From Gammaproteobacteria bacterium (GTDB taxonomy: Bacteria > Pseudomonadota > Gammaproteobacteria > Steroidobacterales > Steroidobacteraceae): a stretch of 13,093 bases of DNA. This document shows, one piece after another, positions 5,832 to 12,617 of the stretch. The position numbers and the translations under genes are program-made. How positions within the stretch are numbered: position 1 is the first letter of the stretch; the number at the start of each line of letters is the position of its first letter. The DNA lies in contig JASHVF010000342.1 in NCBI GenBank assembly GCA_030039615.1, positions 1 through 13,093 on the forward strand, read 5' to 3'. Under the pieces are notes generated by a model. The model was given only the letters and a program-made list of their open reading frames with translations. It made no database searches and was not told the DNA's origin.

Positions 5832-7694
5832 ATGCGATTCCAACGCGAGAAGAACCTATACGCTCTGATCGCCGCGCTGGCCGTCGGAGTGTCCTGTACT
5901 GCCGGCGGCGATGAGGCCACCGGCGGGTCCGATCCCAACCGCTGGGTGGCTCCGGGCGGCGATTACGCGCTGACGCGGCACAGCTCGCTCAAGGACATCA
6001 ACGCCTCGAACGTAGCGCAGCTGCAGATGGTGTGGTCGCAGTCGAGCGGTACGCTGCGCGGTCACGAGGGGCAGCCGCTGGTGGTGGACGTCAACGGCAA
6101 GCCGATGATGTACATGGAGAGCGGCTGGCCCAACATCATCCAGGCGCTCGACCTGAGCGATCCTGACCATCCCAAGGAAGTGTGGAACTACAAGAAGACC
6201 AGCAACCGCGACGATTCCGCGGTGGCACGCGCCTGCTGCGATACCGTGAACCGCGGCATGTCGTACGCCGACGGCAAGCTGGTGTTCGGCACCCTCGACG
6301 GCTACGTGATCGCCCTCGATGCGGTGACCGGCAAGGAGGACTGGGTCGTCAAGCAGGCCTGGCCCGACAAGGGCGAGACCATCACGCCGGCGCCGCTGGT
6401 CGCGGACGGCAAGGTGTTCATCGGCTTCGGCGGCGACGAGTTTGGTGCACGCGGCCGCTTTGACGCCTACAAACTCGCCGATGGCTCCAAGGTCTGGGAG
6501 TGCTACAACACCGGCAGCGACAAGGATGTGTGCCTCACCAAGGACACCAATAAGAAACATCCCGAATACGGCACCGCGGGCCACGACCTCGGCATCTCGA
6601 CCTATCCGGGCGATGAGTGGAAGCGCGGCGGCGGCGCCATGTGGGGCTGGTACAGCTACGACCCGGAGCTGAAGCTCGTCTATGCCTCGAGCGGCAACCC
6701 GGGATTGTGGAGTCCGCAATACCGCTGCGGCGCCGAGCCGATCAGTCAGCAGGGCTGCAACGACGGCAAGTGGGACAACAAGTGGTCGATGACGATCTTC
6801 GCGCGCAAGGCCGATACGGGCGAGGTGGTCTGGGCCTACCAGATGACGCCCTTCGACCAGTGGGACTACGACGGCATCAACGAGAACATGCTGGAGAACC
6901 TCACGGTCGACGGCAAGGAACGCAAGGTACTCATCCACTTCGACCGCAACGGCTTCGCCTACGTGCTCGACCGCACCGACGGAACGCTGCTGCGCGCCAA
7001 CAAGTACGTGACCACTAACTGGGCGGAAAAGATCGACATGAAGACCGGCAAGCCGGTAAAGGTGTACGAGCACTCGCCGCTCAAGGTGCACGACAACACG
7101 CAGGCCTGCCCGTCGGCGATGGGCGGCAAGGACCAGCAGCCGTGCGCGATCGATCCGAACGAGCCCGGTATCGCCTACTGTCCGACCAACAACTGGTGCA
7201 TGGAGGATGAGCCGCAGGAGCGCACCCATACCCAGCAGGGCATCGTGTACGTGTTCGCCAACGTCTACATGTACCCGGAGAAGCCCGGCATCACCGGCAA
7301 GTTCAAGAAGTTCAACGTACTCACGGGCGAGACCGTGTGGGAGATCCCGGATCCGTATCCGAACTGGGGCGGCGCCCTGGTGACGGACGGCGGGCTGGCC
7401 TTCTACGGCAGCCTGAACGGCGACTTCCGCGCGGTGGACCGCAGCACCGGCAAGGTGCTCTGGCAGAGACGCCTGGGATCGGGAATCATCGGCAACCCGA
7501 TTACCTATCGCGTCAACGGCAAGCAGTACGTGTCGGTGTGGAGCGGCATTGGTGGCTGGATCGGACTGCCGGTGACGGCCGGGCTCGATCTGAACGACAA
7601 GTTCGGTGCCATCGGCGCCACGGCCATGACCAAGGCCGCGGGGCTCAGCCTGATCCCGCAGGGCGGCACGTTGTATACCTTTGCCGTGCAATAA
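5832..7694 (+). CDS. xoxF: Lanthanide-type PQQ-dependent methanol/alcohol dehydrogenase (XoxF-like)
   Basis: This 620-residue periplasmic quinoprotein oxidises methanol or another primary alcohol and passes electrons to a cytochrome c. It has a signal peptide (about residues 1-24) followed by an eight-bladed propeller with tryptophan-docking motifs. Diagnostic residues are the vicinal cysteines ARACCDTVNRG (135-136), the PQQ-stacking Trp in MWGWYSYD (271), metal ligands Glu203 (GGDEFGARG) and Asn289 (SGNP), and catalytic Asp345 in FDQWDYDGIN. The second Asp, Asp347, two residues on, is the established marker of lanthanide rather than calcium enzymes; MxaF has Ala there. The usual family length is about 600. 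A Cys-bearing segment at 299-309 (RCG...GCND) precedes WDNKWSMT, and further cysteines lie at 224, 234, 426, 438, 450 and 456. I cannot assign an Xox clade, and a broader alcohol range is possible. The gene is followed by a strong hairpin and then its accessory genes; no MxaI small subunit is present. Confidence 0.92.
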   Translation: MRFQREKNLYALIAALAVGVSCTAGGDEATGGSDPNRWVAPGGDYALTRHSSLKDINASNVAQLQMVWSQSSGTLRGHEGQPLVVDVNGKPMMYMESGWPNIIQALDLSDPDHPKEVWNYKKTSNRDDSAVARACCDTVNRGMSYADGKLVFGTLDGYVIALDAVTGKEDWVVKQAWPDKGETITPAPLVADGKVFIGFGGDEFGARGRFDAYKLADGSKVWECYNTGSDKDVCLTKDTNKKHPEYGTAGHDLGISTYPGDEWKRGGGAMWGWYSYDPELKLVYASSGNPGLWSPQYRCGAEPISQQGCNDGKWDNKWSMTIFARKADTGEVVWAYQMTPFDQWDYDGINENMLENLTVDGKERKVLIHFDRNGFAYVLDRTDGTLLRANKYVTTNWAEKIDMKTGKPVKVYEHSPLKVHDNTQACPSAMGGKDQQPCAIDPNEPGIAYCPTNNWCMEDEPQERTHTQQGIVYVFANVYMYPEKPGITGKFKKFNVLTGETVWEIPDPYPNWGGALVTDGGLAFYGSLNGDFRAVDRSTGKVLWQRRLGSGIIGNPITYRVNGKQYVSVWSGIGGWIGLPVTAGLDLNDKFGAIGATAMTKAAGLSLIPQGGTLYTFAVQ

Positions 7695-7709
7695 TCGCCG
7701 GAACTGACG

Positions 7710-7749
7710 GGCACGGACGTCCCCGACTCGCGTCGGGGATGTCCGTGCC
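7710..7749 (+). terminator. Long intercistronic hairpin after xoxF (attenuator or mRNA stabiliser)
   Basis: An 18-bp stem (7710-7727 with 7732-7749, one G-U pair) closes on the 4-nt loop TCGC, 15 nt after the dehydrogenase stop. There is no T-tract, so full intrinsic termination is doubtful. It could stabilise the 3' end of an abundant xoxF message or partly uncouple it from the downstream genes, which would give the enzyme in excess over its accessory proteins. Confidence 0.6.
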
Positions 7750-7792
7750 GTCCGGCTCCAGGCGTCGCCGGGACGGAGGGGCAGATAGAGCG

Positions 7793-9412
7793 ATGCGGAT
7801 GAGGAGGTGGGCCTGGCCGGCGCTGCGATGGGTGCCGGCCATTGTGGCGGTCACGCTCGCGGCGCTGCCGGGCACGGCATGCGCCGAGCTGCGCGTATGC
7901 GCCGATCCCGGCAACATGCCCCTGTCCAACGAGCGCGGCGAGGGCTTCGAGAACAAGATGGCCGCGGTTCTCGCCCACGCGCTCGGCACGACCGTCACCA
8001 ACTACTTCCGGCCGGGAGTGGAGCGCGGGCTGACGCGCACCACGCTGTACGCTGACCAGTGCGACGTCATGTTCGACATGCCTCCCGACTCCGAGGACGT
8101 CATCACCACCGGCCCGCTGTACCGCTCGACTTTCGTGCTGGTGTATCGCCAGGACCGCGGCTTCGCTTTCAAGAGTCTCGACGACCCGCAGCTCAGGCGC
8201 CTCAAGGTCGGCGTCTACGAGACCTCCGCGGTGCGCGAGGCGCTGCTCGAGCACGGCGTGGTGCGCAACATCGTCATCCACTACCTGAGCCACGACGCCG
8301 ATCTGGTGCCGGCCGACCAGCCGAGCTATCAGGTGCAGCAGGTGATCGACGGTAAGCTGGACGTGGCCGCGGCCTGGGGACCGATGGCAGGCTACTACAA
8401 GGCGGTGCGCCACGCGCCGCTCGTCATCCAGCCGGTCAATCTCATGGACGACGAGACACCGCTCGAGTTCGACATGGCGGTCGCCGTGCGCCGCAGCGAT
8501 CACGACCTGCAGCGGCGCCTCGAGCAGGCACTGCGTCAGGAACGCGACGCGCTGCGCGCCATCCTCACCGAGTACGGCGTGCCGCTGGTGAAGTGCGATG
8601 CCTGTCTGATCAGCGGCGACCTGCCCGCGCACGGACCGTACGCGGCGCGCAAACCATCGTCGGCGGCACGCGGTCCCGGTGTCAGCGTCGCGCAACTCGA
8701 CGGCTGGCTGGCAAATGGAGCCGACCCCAAAGTGGAACTGAACGATGCGGTCATGGCCGACGATGCCGCGCGCGTCAGCTACCTGATCGAGAAGAAGCAC
8801 GTCGCGGTCGGCGCGCTGGATCTGCAGGGTGAGACACCGCTGCATCACGCGCTGATCGAGCGCTCCGCCCCGATGGTGAGCTACCTGATCGCGCATGGCG
8901 CCGACGTCAATCAGCGCGATCGCGATGGCTGGACGCCGCTCATGACGGCCGCCTACTACGACGACGGCGCGGCGGTGAAGACTCTGGTCGCGCACGGCGC
9001 CGACGCCAATGCCCGCAGTACCCAGAATCTCACGCCGCTCGGCATCGCCGTGCAGTACGCCAGGAACGACGCGGCGGTCGCGCTGGTCGAGGCGGGGGCC
9101 GATCCGCAGCATGCGGTCGGCGAGGCCGGGTATACGCCGCTCATGCTCGCGACCGGCAACGGCGCGCAGTCGGTGGTGCGGGCGCTGCTCAAGAAGGGCG
9201 TCGACGTGAACGCCCGCAACAGCGGCGGGGTCACGGCGCTGATGATCGCGGCCGCGGGCGGCGATGCCGCCATGGTCGAGCTGCTGATGCACGCCGGAGC
9301 CAACGTCGCCGCGCGCAGTGAGCGCGGCGATACGGCGCTGTCGCTGGCGCGCGCCCGCGGCGACGAGCGCGTCATCAAGCTGCTCGACGAGCGCGGGCAT
9401 CCGGGAGCCTGA
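7793..9412 (+). CDS. XoxJ/MxaJ-like periplasmic binding protein fused to ankyrin repeats
   Basis: The 539-residue protein has a signal peptide ending TACA (about residue 31). A type-2 periplasmic-binding domain follows (about 32-270), beginning ELRVCADPGNMPLSNERGEG, the hallmark start of quinoprotein-dehydrogenase-associated binding proteins (MxaJ/XoxJ). A CDAC pair lies at 268-271 and a low-complexity linker at about 283-297. Then come six to seven ankyrin repeats (about 313-537), with recurring HGADVNxRxxxGxTPLMxAA patterns. XoxJ is thought to act as an accessory that binds or activates XoxF, and ankyrins are protein-protein docking modules. The frame runs without a break through both parts, so this is a true fusion. 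The ATG at 7793 is chosen because the signal peptide begins there; GGAGG lies 13 nt upstream, and an ATG two codons later is an alternative. The stop is 4 nt before the cytochrome start. Confidence 0.85.
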   Translation: MRMRRWAWPALRWVPAIVAVTLAALPGTACAELRVCADPGNMPLSNERGEGFENKMAAVLAHALGTTVTNYFRPGVERGLTRTTLYADQCDVMFDMPPDSEDVITTGPLYRSTFVLVYRQDRGFAFKSLDDPQLRRLKVGVYETSAVREALLEHGVVRNIVIHYLSHDADLVPADQPSYQVQQVIDGKLDVAAAWGPMAGYYKAVRHAPLVIQPVNLMDDETPLEFDMAVAVRRSDHDLQRRLEQALRQERDALRAILTEYGVPLVKCDACLISGDLPAHGPYAARKPSSAARGPGVSVAQLDGWLANGADPKVELNDAVMADDAARVSYLIEKKHVAVGALDLQGETPLHHALIERSAPMVSYLIAHGADVNQRDRDGWTPLMTAAYYDDGAAVKTLVAHGADANARSTQNLTPLGIAVQYARNDAAVALVEAGADPQHAVGEAGYTPLMLATGNGAQSVVRALLKKGVDVNARNSGGVTALMIAAAGGDAAMVELLMHAGANVAARSERGDTALSLARARGDERVIKLLDERGHPGA

Positions 9413-9416
9413 CAGG

Positions 9417-9938
9417 GTGCGCAGGAGCATATTGATCGTATGTGCCGCGGGTGTCGTTGCGTCGCTGATCCATTCCGGGCCACCGGACGGCACGGCGTCG
9501 GCTGCGCCGCCCGAGGCGGCGTCCAGGGACGTCATGACACCGGTGCAGCGGGCCGATGCGACGCCCAAGGGCAAGCTCAAGAATCCGTATTCGGACACGG
9601 ATGCGGCGGTGGTCGCGGCGGGCAACAAGCTCTTCATGAGCTACGCCTGCAGCGGCTGTCACGGCGGGACCGGGGGCGGGGGCATGTGTCCCCCGGTCAC
9701 CAACGACATCTGGGTGTATGGGGGCGACGACGACACGCTCTTCAGGCTGGTGGCGTACGGCAGCCAGGAGCTGCAGGCCAAGGGCTACAGCCGCAAGGCA
9801 CAGGAGAACGTCGTGGCGCCCATGCCGCAGATGGGGGGAATCGTGAAGACCGACGACGATCTGTGGCACATACTGGCCTTCATACGGGCGAACTACCACG
9901 GCTCGCCGCAATGCAAGTACGGTTGCCCGGCCAACTAG
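9417..9938 (+). CDS. Periplasmic c-type cytochrome, probable electron acceptor of the quinoprotein
   Basis: From the GTG start the product is 173 residues: signal peptide (RRSILIVCAAGVVASLI, cleavage near residue 30), then a class I cytochrome with the haem motif CSGCH at 78-82 and a likely axial Met in APMPQMGG. It lacks the usual compact N-terminal arrangement before the haem and carries extra cysteines at 91 and in a C-terminal CKYGC (166, 170). This resembles the small family of methanol-metabolism-related cytochromes with additional paired cysteines. It should take electrons from the PQQ enzyme, the role of XoxG. The GTG follows the ankyrin-fusion stop by 4 nt, with GGGAG 9 nt upstream, so translation is probably coupled. 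Starting further upstream would run into the preceding gene and lose the signal peptide position. Confidence 0.82.
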   Translation: MRRSILIVCAAGVVASLIHSGPPDGTASAAPPEAASRDVMTPVQRADATPKGKLKNPYSDTDAAVVAAGNKLFMSYACSGCHGGTGGGGMCPPVTNDIWVYGGDDDTLFRLVAYGSQELQAKGYSRKAQENVVAPMPQMGGIVKTDDDLWHILAFIRANYHGSPQCKYGCPAN

Positions 9939-9968
9939 GCGGGCGGGCGTGATGGAGGGGGTTGAAGC

Positions 9969-11951
9969 GTGATTCGCGGACGATCCGCAGCTCATAGCCA
10001 TTCGGATCTGATCGGCAATCTGATCCGCCGCCACGGGCGTGAGCCGCCGATTCCCGAGGTGGTGCGCACTTCCTGGAGCCGCTGCCTCGACAGCTATGCA
10101 CTCGATCCGGGGGAGACGCGCCGGCCGGTGAGCGTCGATGGCGCCGACCTGGCGGCGCGGCGCGAGCGCCTCGGCGTGCTGCTCGCGATCGCCTGCTTCG
10201 AGATGGAGGCGCTCGGCAAGCTCATCGAGCACTCCGAGTACAGCATCATGCTGACCGATCGCGACGGCGTGATCCTCAGCTACATCGGCGACTCGGGCTT
10301 CTCCGCCACGGCGCGCCGCTGCGGCTTCCGCGAGGGAGTCATGTGGGGCGAGCGTGAGATGGGTACCAACGGCATGGGTACCTGCCTCACGGCGCGCCGC
10401 CCGGTGGTGATTCACCGCATGGATCACTTCCTCGCGCAGAATACCCAGCTGACCTGCTCGGCCGCACCGATCTTCGACATGCGCGGCGAGCAGCTCGCCG
10501 CGCTCGACATCTCCGGTGCTTCCTTCAACCCCCAGAGCCACACGCTCGCGCTGGTGGAGCTGGCGGCGCAAAACGTCGAGAACCGCGCGCTGCTGTCGGC
10601 CTGCCGCGAGCTGCACGTGGTGCGCTTTCACCGCTGCGCCGAGTTCGTCAGTACTCCCGGTGAGGGTGTGCTGGCGTTCGATGACCAGGGCATCATCAAG
10701 GGCGCGAATCGTTCCGCGCTCGCACTCCTCGGGCGGCGCGACCACGGGGCGGTGTGCGGGCAGCGCGTCGACCGCATGCTCGACACCAGTCTCACGAGCC
10801 TGCTCGGCCTCGCCGGGCAGCGCGGCTTTCCGGCGCAGGAGCTCAACTGCCGCGGCAGCGAGCGGCGCTGGTTCGCCGCGGTGCACGAGCCGGCCAATCC
10901 CCCGCGCCGCAGGCCGGCGGCGGGAGCCGGGCAGGCGGACACGGCGCGCGCCGCCGCGGCGCACGCGGCTCTCGAGTGCCTGCATTCGAGCGACCCGCTC
11001 ATGACGCACAACGTCGGGGTGCTGCAGCGGGTGCTCGACTGCGATATCTCGGTGCTGCTGCTCGGCGAGACCGGAACCGGCAAGGGTTACTGCGCGCGTG
11101 CGCTGCACGCCGCCGGCAACCGCGCCGACAAACCCTTCGTCACGGTCAACTGCGCCGCGATCCCCGAAGCCCTCATCGAGAGCGAGCTGTTCGGGCACAA
11201 GCCGGGAGCCTTCACCGGCGCCAGCCGCGAAGGCGGCATGGGACGGATCCTGCAGGCGAACGGCGGTACGCTGTTCCTCGACGAAATCGGCGACATGCCG
11301 GTGGCGTTGCAGTCGCGCCTGTTGAACGTCATCGAGGATCGCGAGGTGATGCCGCTCGGCGGCAACAAGGTGGTGAGCGTCGACGTGCGCGTCATCAGCG
11401 CCACGCAGCACGACCCGCTCGACATGATCGCCGCCGGCCAGTTTCGCGAGGATCTGTACTACCGGCTGAACGGCATCACGGTGCGCCTGCCGCCGCTGCG
11501 GCAACGGAGCGACACGGCCGAGCTCATCGGCAAACTGCTGGCGCACGAGGCGGGCACCGGGCAGCCGGTCGCGATCGAGCCGGCGCTGGTCGAGCGGCTG
11601 GTGCGGCACGGCTGGCCGGGAAACGTGCGCCAGCTGCGCAACGTACTGCGTACCATGCTGGCGCTGCGCACCACGGAGCAGCTGACGCTCGCGGATTTCA
11701 ACGACGAATGGCTGACTTACGGCGGCACCGAGCCGGGGTTGCAGGACGGCGGCCAGTCCGCCAGCGGCGAGGATCTGCTGGGCGATGCGGAGCGGGATGC
11801 GCTGCGGCGCGTGCTCGAGTCGTGCCAGTGGAACGTGAGCGCCGCGGCCACCCGGCTGCACATCAGCCGCCGCACCATCTACCGCAAGATTCATCGGCAC
11901 GGGCTGCTGCGGCACGCTCCGCACCTCGGAGCGGGCTGCGGGCCCGAGTGA
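9969..11951 (+). CDS. AcoR-type sigma-54-dependent transcriptional activator
   Basis: This 660-residue regulator shows four parts in order. The N-terminal AcoR signature (TSWSRCLDSYALDP, 34-47) comes first. A GAF sensor follows (about 65-195) with WGEREMGTNGMGTCL and LTCSAAPIFDMRGEQLAALDISG-type motifs. Next is a PAS-like segment (about 225-275). The AAA+ domain (about 335-560) has Walker A GETGTGKG (366-373), an intact sigma-54 contact loop GAFTGA (413-418), Walker B LFLDEI (Asp438, Glu439) and arginines in REDLYYRL. A Fis-type helix-turn-helix ends it (about 617-648, SAAATRLHISRRTIYRKI). All catalytic elements are present, so it should be active. The relatives I know of sense small carbonyls or alcohols. 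The start is the GTG with GGAGG about 10 nt upstream. It sits 30 nt after the cytochrome gene and 26 nt before gfa, inside the operon it may control, and the only clear sigma-54 promoter in the window is at 3879. Confidence 0.93.
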   Translation: MIRGRSAAHSHSDLIGNLIRRHGREPPIPEVVRTSWSRCLDSYALDPGETRRPVSVDGADLAARRERLGVLLAIACFEMEALGKLIEHSEYSIMLTDRDGVILSYIGDSGFSATARRCGFREGVMWGEREMGTNGMGTCLTARRPVVIHRMDHFLAQNTQLTCSAAPIFDMRGEQLAALDISGASFNPQSHTLALVELAAQNVENRALLSACRELHVVRFHRCAEFVSTPGEGVLAFDDQGIIKGANRSALALLGRRDHGAVCGQRVDRMLDTSLTSLLGLAGQRGFPAQELNCRGSERRWFAAVHEPANPPRRRPAAGAGQADTARAAAAHAALECLHSSDPLMTHNVGVLQRVLDCDISVLLLGETGTGKGYCARALHAAGNRADKPFVTVNCAAIPEALIESELFGHKPGAFTGASREGGMGRILQANGGTLFLDEIGDMPVALQSRLLNVIEDREVMPLGGNKVVSVDVRVISATQHDPLDMIAAGQFREDLYYRLNGITVRLPPLRQRSDTAELIGKLLAHEAGTGQPVAIEPALVERLVRHGWPGNVRQLRNVLRTMLALRTTEQLTLADFNDEWLTYGGTEPGLQDGGQSASGEDLLGDAERDALRRVLESCQWNVSAAATRLHISRRTIYRKIHRHGLLRHAPHLGAGCGPE

Positions 11952-11977
11952 GTTTCCAAGCGAGGCAGGAACCAATC

Positions 11978-12550
11978 ATGGCGACAAACATTCATCCGGC
12001 AGTGGACCAAGGGGTCAAGAAGGGCACGCCCGGCTTTGCGGGCGGAACACTCACCTGTAAATGCACGCGCGATCCGGTGACGGTGCGCGTCACCTCCAAC
12101 GTGGCGTTCAATCACGTCTGCGGCTGCACCAAGTGCTGGAAGCCCGCCGGCGCGTTGTTCTCGCTGGTCGGCGTGGCGGGGCGCGACAAGGTGTCGGTGA
12201 CCGCGAACGGCAACAAGCTCAAGGTCGTCGACGAGAAGGCGCCGATCCAGCGCCACGCGTGCACCGGCTGCGGCGTGCATATGTACGGTCGCATCGAGAA
12301 CAAGGCGCATCCGTTCTACGGCTTCGACTTCTTCCACGTCGAGCTGTCGAAGGAGAGCGGCTGGGAGGAGCCGAAGTTCGCGGCTTTCGTCTCCTCGATC
12401 ATCGAGTCCGGCTTCCCGCCGGCGCGCATGGGCGAAGTGCGCGCACGGCTCAAGGAGCTCAAGCTCGAGCCCTACGACTGTCTGTCACCGGAGCTGATGG
12501 ACCTGATCGCGACCCACGCCGCCAAGGCCAAGGGCGTACTGGCGGCCTGA
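11978..12550 (+). CDS. gfa: S-(hydroxymethyl)glutathione synthase (formaldehyde-activating enzyme)
   Basis: This 190-residue cytoplasmic protein matches Gfa of Paracoccus denitrificans as I remember it, both in length and in nearly continuous motifs: IHPAVDQGVK, GFAGGTLTCKC, HVCGCTKCWKP, APIQRHACTGCGVHMYGRIE and FAAFVSSIIESG. The zinc-binding cysteines of the fold are present (27, 29, 48, 50, 53, 95, 98). It condenses formaldehyde with glutathione to S-hydroxymethylglutathione, although some authors regard it mainly as a glutathione carrier. The ATG at 11978 follows AGGA by 7 nt; longer in-frame extensions upstream would overlap the regulator gene and are not real. The next gene encodes the dehydrogenase for its product, so it forms the first step of formaldehyde removal for the alcohol dehydrogenase upstream. 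Confidence 0.95.
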   Translation: MATNIHPAVDQGVKKGTPGFAGGTLTCKCTRDPVTVRVTSNVAFNHVCGCTKCWKPAGALFSLVGVAGRDKVSVTANGNKLKVVDEKAPIQRHACTGCGVHMYGRIENKAHPFYGFDFFHVELSKESGWEEPKFAAFVSSIIESGFPPARMGEVRARLKELKLEPYDCLSPELMDLIATHAAKAKGVLAA

Positions 12551-12567
12551 AGAAGGGACGGGTAATT

Positions 12568-12602
12568 GCGGCCGGCTCCGCGACAGCCGCGGGGCCGGCT
12601 GC
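12568..12602 (+). other. GC-rich hairpin between gfa and adhC
   Basis: GCCGGCTCCGCG (12571-12582) pairs with CGCGGGGCCGGC (12588-12599) with one G-U pair and a 5-nt loop. The stem extends three more pairs at its base. No T-tract follows, so it is not a standard terminator. It ends just 2 nt before the ribosome site of the next gene (GGAG, 12605-12608) and may tune translation or protect the message. Confidence 0.5.
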
Positions 12603-12617
12603 ATGGAGACTCTCGCC

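Noticed and set aside
5832..5900. A lipoprotein signal at VGVSC in the dehydrogenase leader
   Set aside because: The residues before Cys22 do not fit the lipobox (Gly at -3, Val at -2, Ser at -1). An ordinary signal peptide is the better reading.
5856..7691. A 611-codon minus-strand frame opposite xoxF
   Set aside because: It mirrors the extent of the real gene and has no family signature.
7505..9637. A 710-codon minus-strand frame opposite the XoxJ-ankyrin and cytochrome genes
   Set aside because: It is a shadow frame in high-GC DNA; the plus strand has clear domains, a signal peptide and a ribosome site.
9668..9698. A 9-bp inverted repeat (GACCGGGGG / CCCCCGGTC) inside the cytochrome gene
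   Set aside because: It lies in glycine and proline codons right after the haem motif with a 13-nt loop, so it is explained by GC-rich coding sequence.
10369..10384. Repeated ATGGGTACC words in the regulator gene
   Set aside because: They encode the conserved GTNGMGT motif of the GAF domain and need no further explanation.
9375..11975. An 866-codon open frame on the minus strand opposite the regulator and cytochrome genes
   Set aside because: It has no recognisable domain and a composition rich in Arg, Ala and His, typical of the antisense of a GC-rich gene. The plus strand carries a complete, motif-rich regulator.
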